Shown: positions 63,878 to 64,000 of the stretch, piece after piece
Position numbering within the stretch: the first letter of the stretch is position 1
Layout: each line of letters starts with the position of its first letter
Source: Phascolomyces articulosus
Lineage: Eukaryota > Mucoromycota > Mucoromycetes > Mucorales > Lichtheimiaceae
Reading direction: 5' to 3'
Length of the DNA stretch: 64,000 bases
Assembly (NCBI GenBank): GCA_025677815.1
Contig: JAIXMP010000017.1
Span: forward strand, 682,001-746,000
Notes under the pieces: model-generated
What the model saw: only the letters and a program-made list of their open reading frames with translations
Database searches by the model: none
What the model was told of the DNA's origin: nothing
Program-made: the position numbers and the translations under genes

Positions 63878-64000
63878 CTAATTGAGACGATAACGAATTT
63901 TTGTTGCTCCTCTTGGTTTTCTACCAGCCTTTTTAGGAGGTAAAATATGAGAGTGTTTGCTCTTATCATCAAACCGTTTTACATGTCTCTTTCGTTCCTC
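63878..64000 (-). CDS. C-terminal exon of a basic protein (runs off right edge)
   Basis: A minus-strand frame open at base 64000 ends at a TAG (63878-63880) after 40 codons: KRHVKRFDDKSKHSHILPPK followed by AGRKPRGATKIRYRLN. It is rich in Lys and Arg with no hydrophobic run, and codon use suits a real gene. Such tails occur in nuclear and nucleolar proteins, but I cannot name the family. It is not extendable within the window. Confidence 0.6.
   Translation of the reverse strand, partial: EERKRHVKRFDDKSKHSHILPPKKAGRKPRGATKIRYRLN

Overview
The window is AT-rich nuclear DNA from a filamentous fungus. Short GT-AG introns (mostly 50-130 bases, up to 15 exons per gene), the codon use, and the mix of BTG/TOB, Yippee, CDC24, EXO84 and CYS-3-type bZIP proteins fit an early-diverging fungus of the Mucoromycota, most likely Mucorales. 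The species cannot be named. No prokaryotic, viral or plasmid feature was seen. I built exon models by hand; in every complete gene listed the reading phase closes across all junctions.

Layout. Left edge to 12 kb: an F-box gene running off the window (-), a membrane-anchored adhesin-like protein (-), a Yippee zinc protein (+), a BAHD-type acyltransferase (+), a TrmI-type tRNA m1A58 methyltransferase with a probable mitochondrial leader (-), coding-like debris, and an 11-exon MFS transporter (+). 12-15.7 kb is gene-poor. It holds a relic of an MFS C-terminus, other coding debris, and a compact foldback element with TA-flanked ends (Tc1/mariner-type MITE).

15.7-30 kb: a short cystathionine beta-synthase (+), a CorA/Alr1-Mnr2-type Mg2+ transporter (-), protein disulfide isomerase with HDEL (+), a secreted, very acidic, probably GPI-anchored repeat protein (+), and ethanolamine-phosphate cytidylyltransferase (-). 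31-41 kb: dolichyldiphosphatase (+), PAT1 with 13 exons (-), a HAPSTR1/C16orf72-like protein (+), and a CYS-3/MetR-like bZIP (-). 41-52 kb: EXO84 (+), a membrane alpha/beta hydrolase (+), an epoxide hydrolase (+), and the Fe-S co-chaperone HSCB/JAC1 (+). 52-64 kb: a frameshifted gene relic (-), CDC24 (+), a BTG/TOB-family protein (-), and the C-terminal exon of a basic protein running off the right edge (-).

Functional links. No cluster or operon is evident; this is an ordinary eukaryotic gene mosaic. Themes recur: ER folding and glycosylation (PDI, dolichyldiphosphatase), phospholipid synthesis (ECT1), polarised growth and secretion (CDC24, EXO84), mRNA decay and regulation (PAT1, BTG/TOB), and sulphur metabolism (cystathionine beta-synthase and the CYS-3-like bZIP, about 21 kb apart). 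The least explained items are the acidic repeat protein, the foldback element with its GC-richer neighbour, and the decayed genes near 8.0-8.7 kb and 53.6-54.4 kb.
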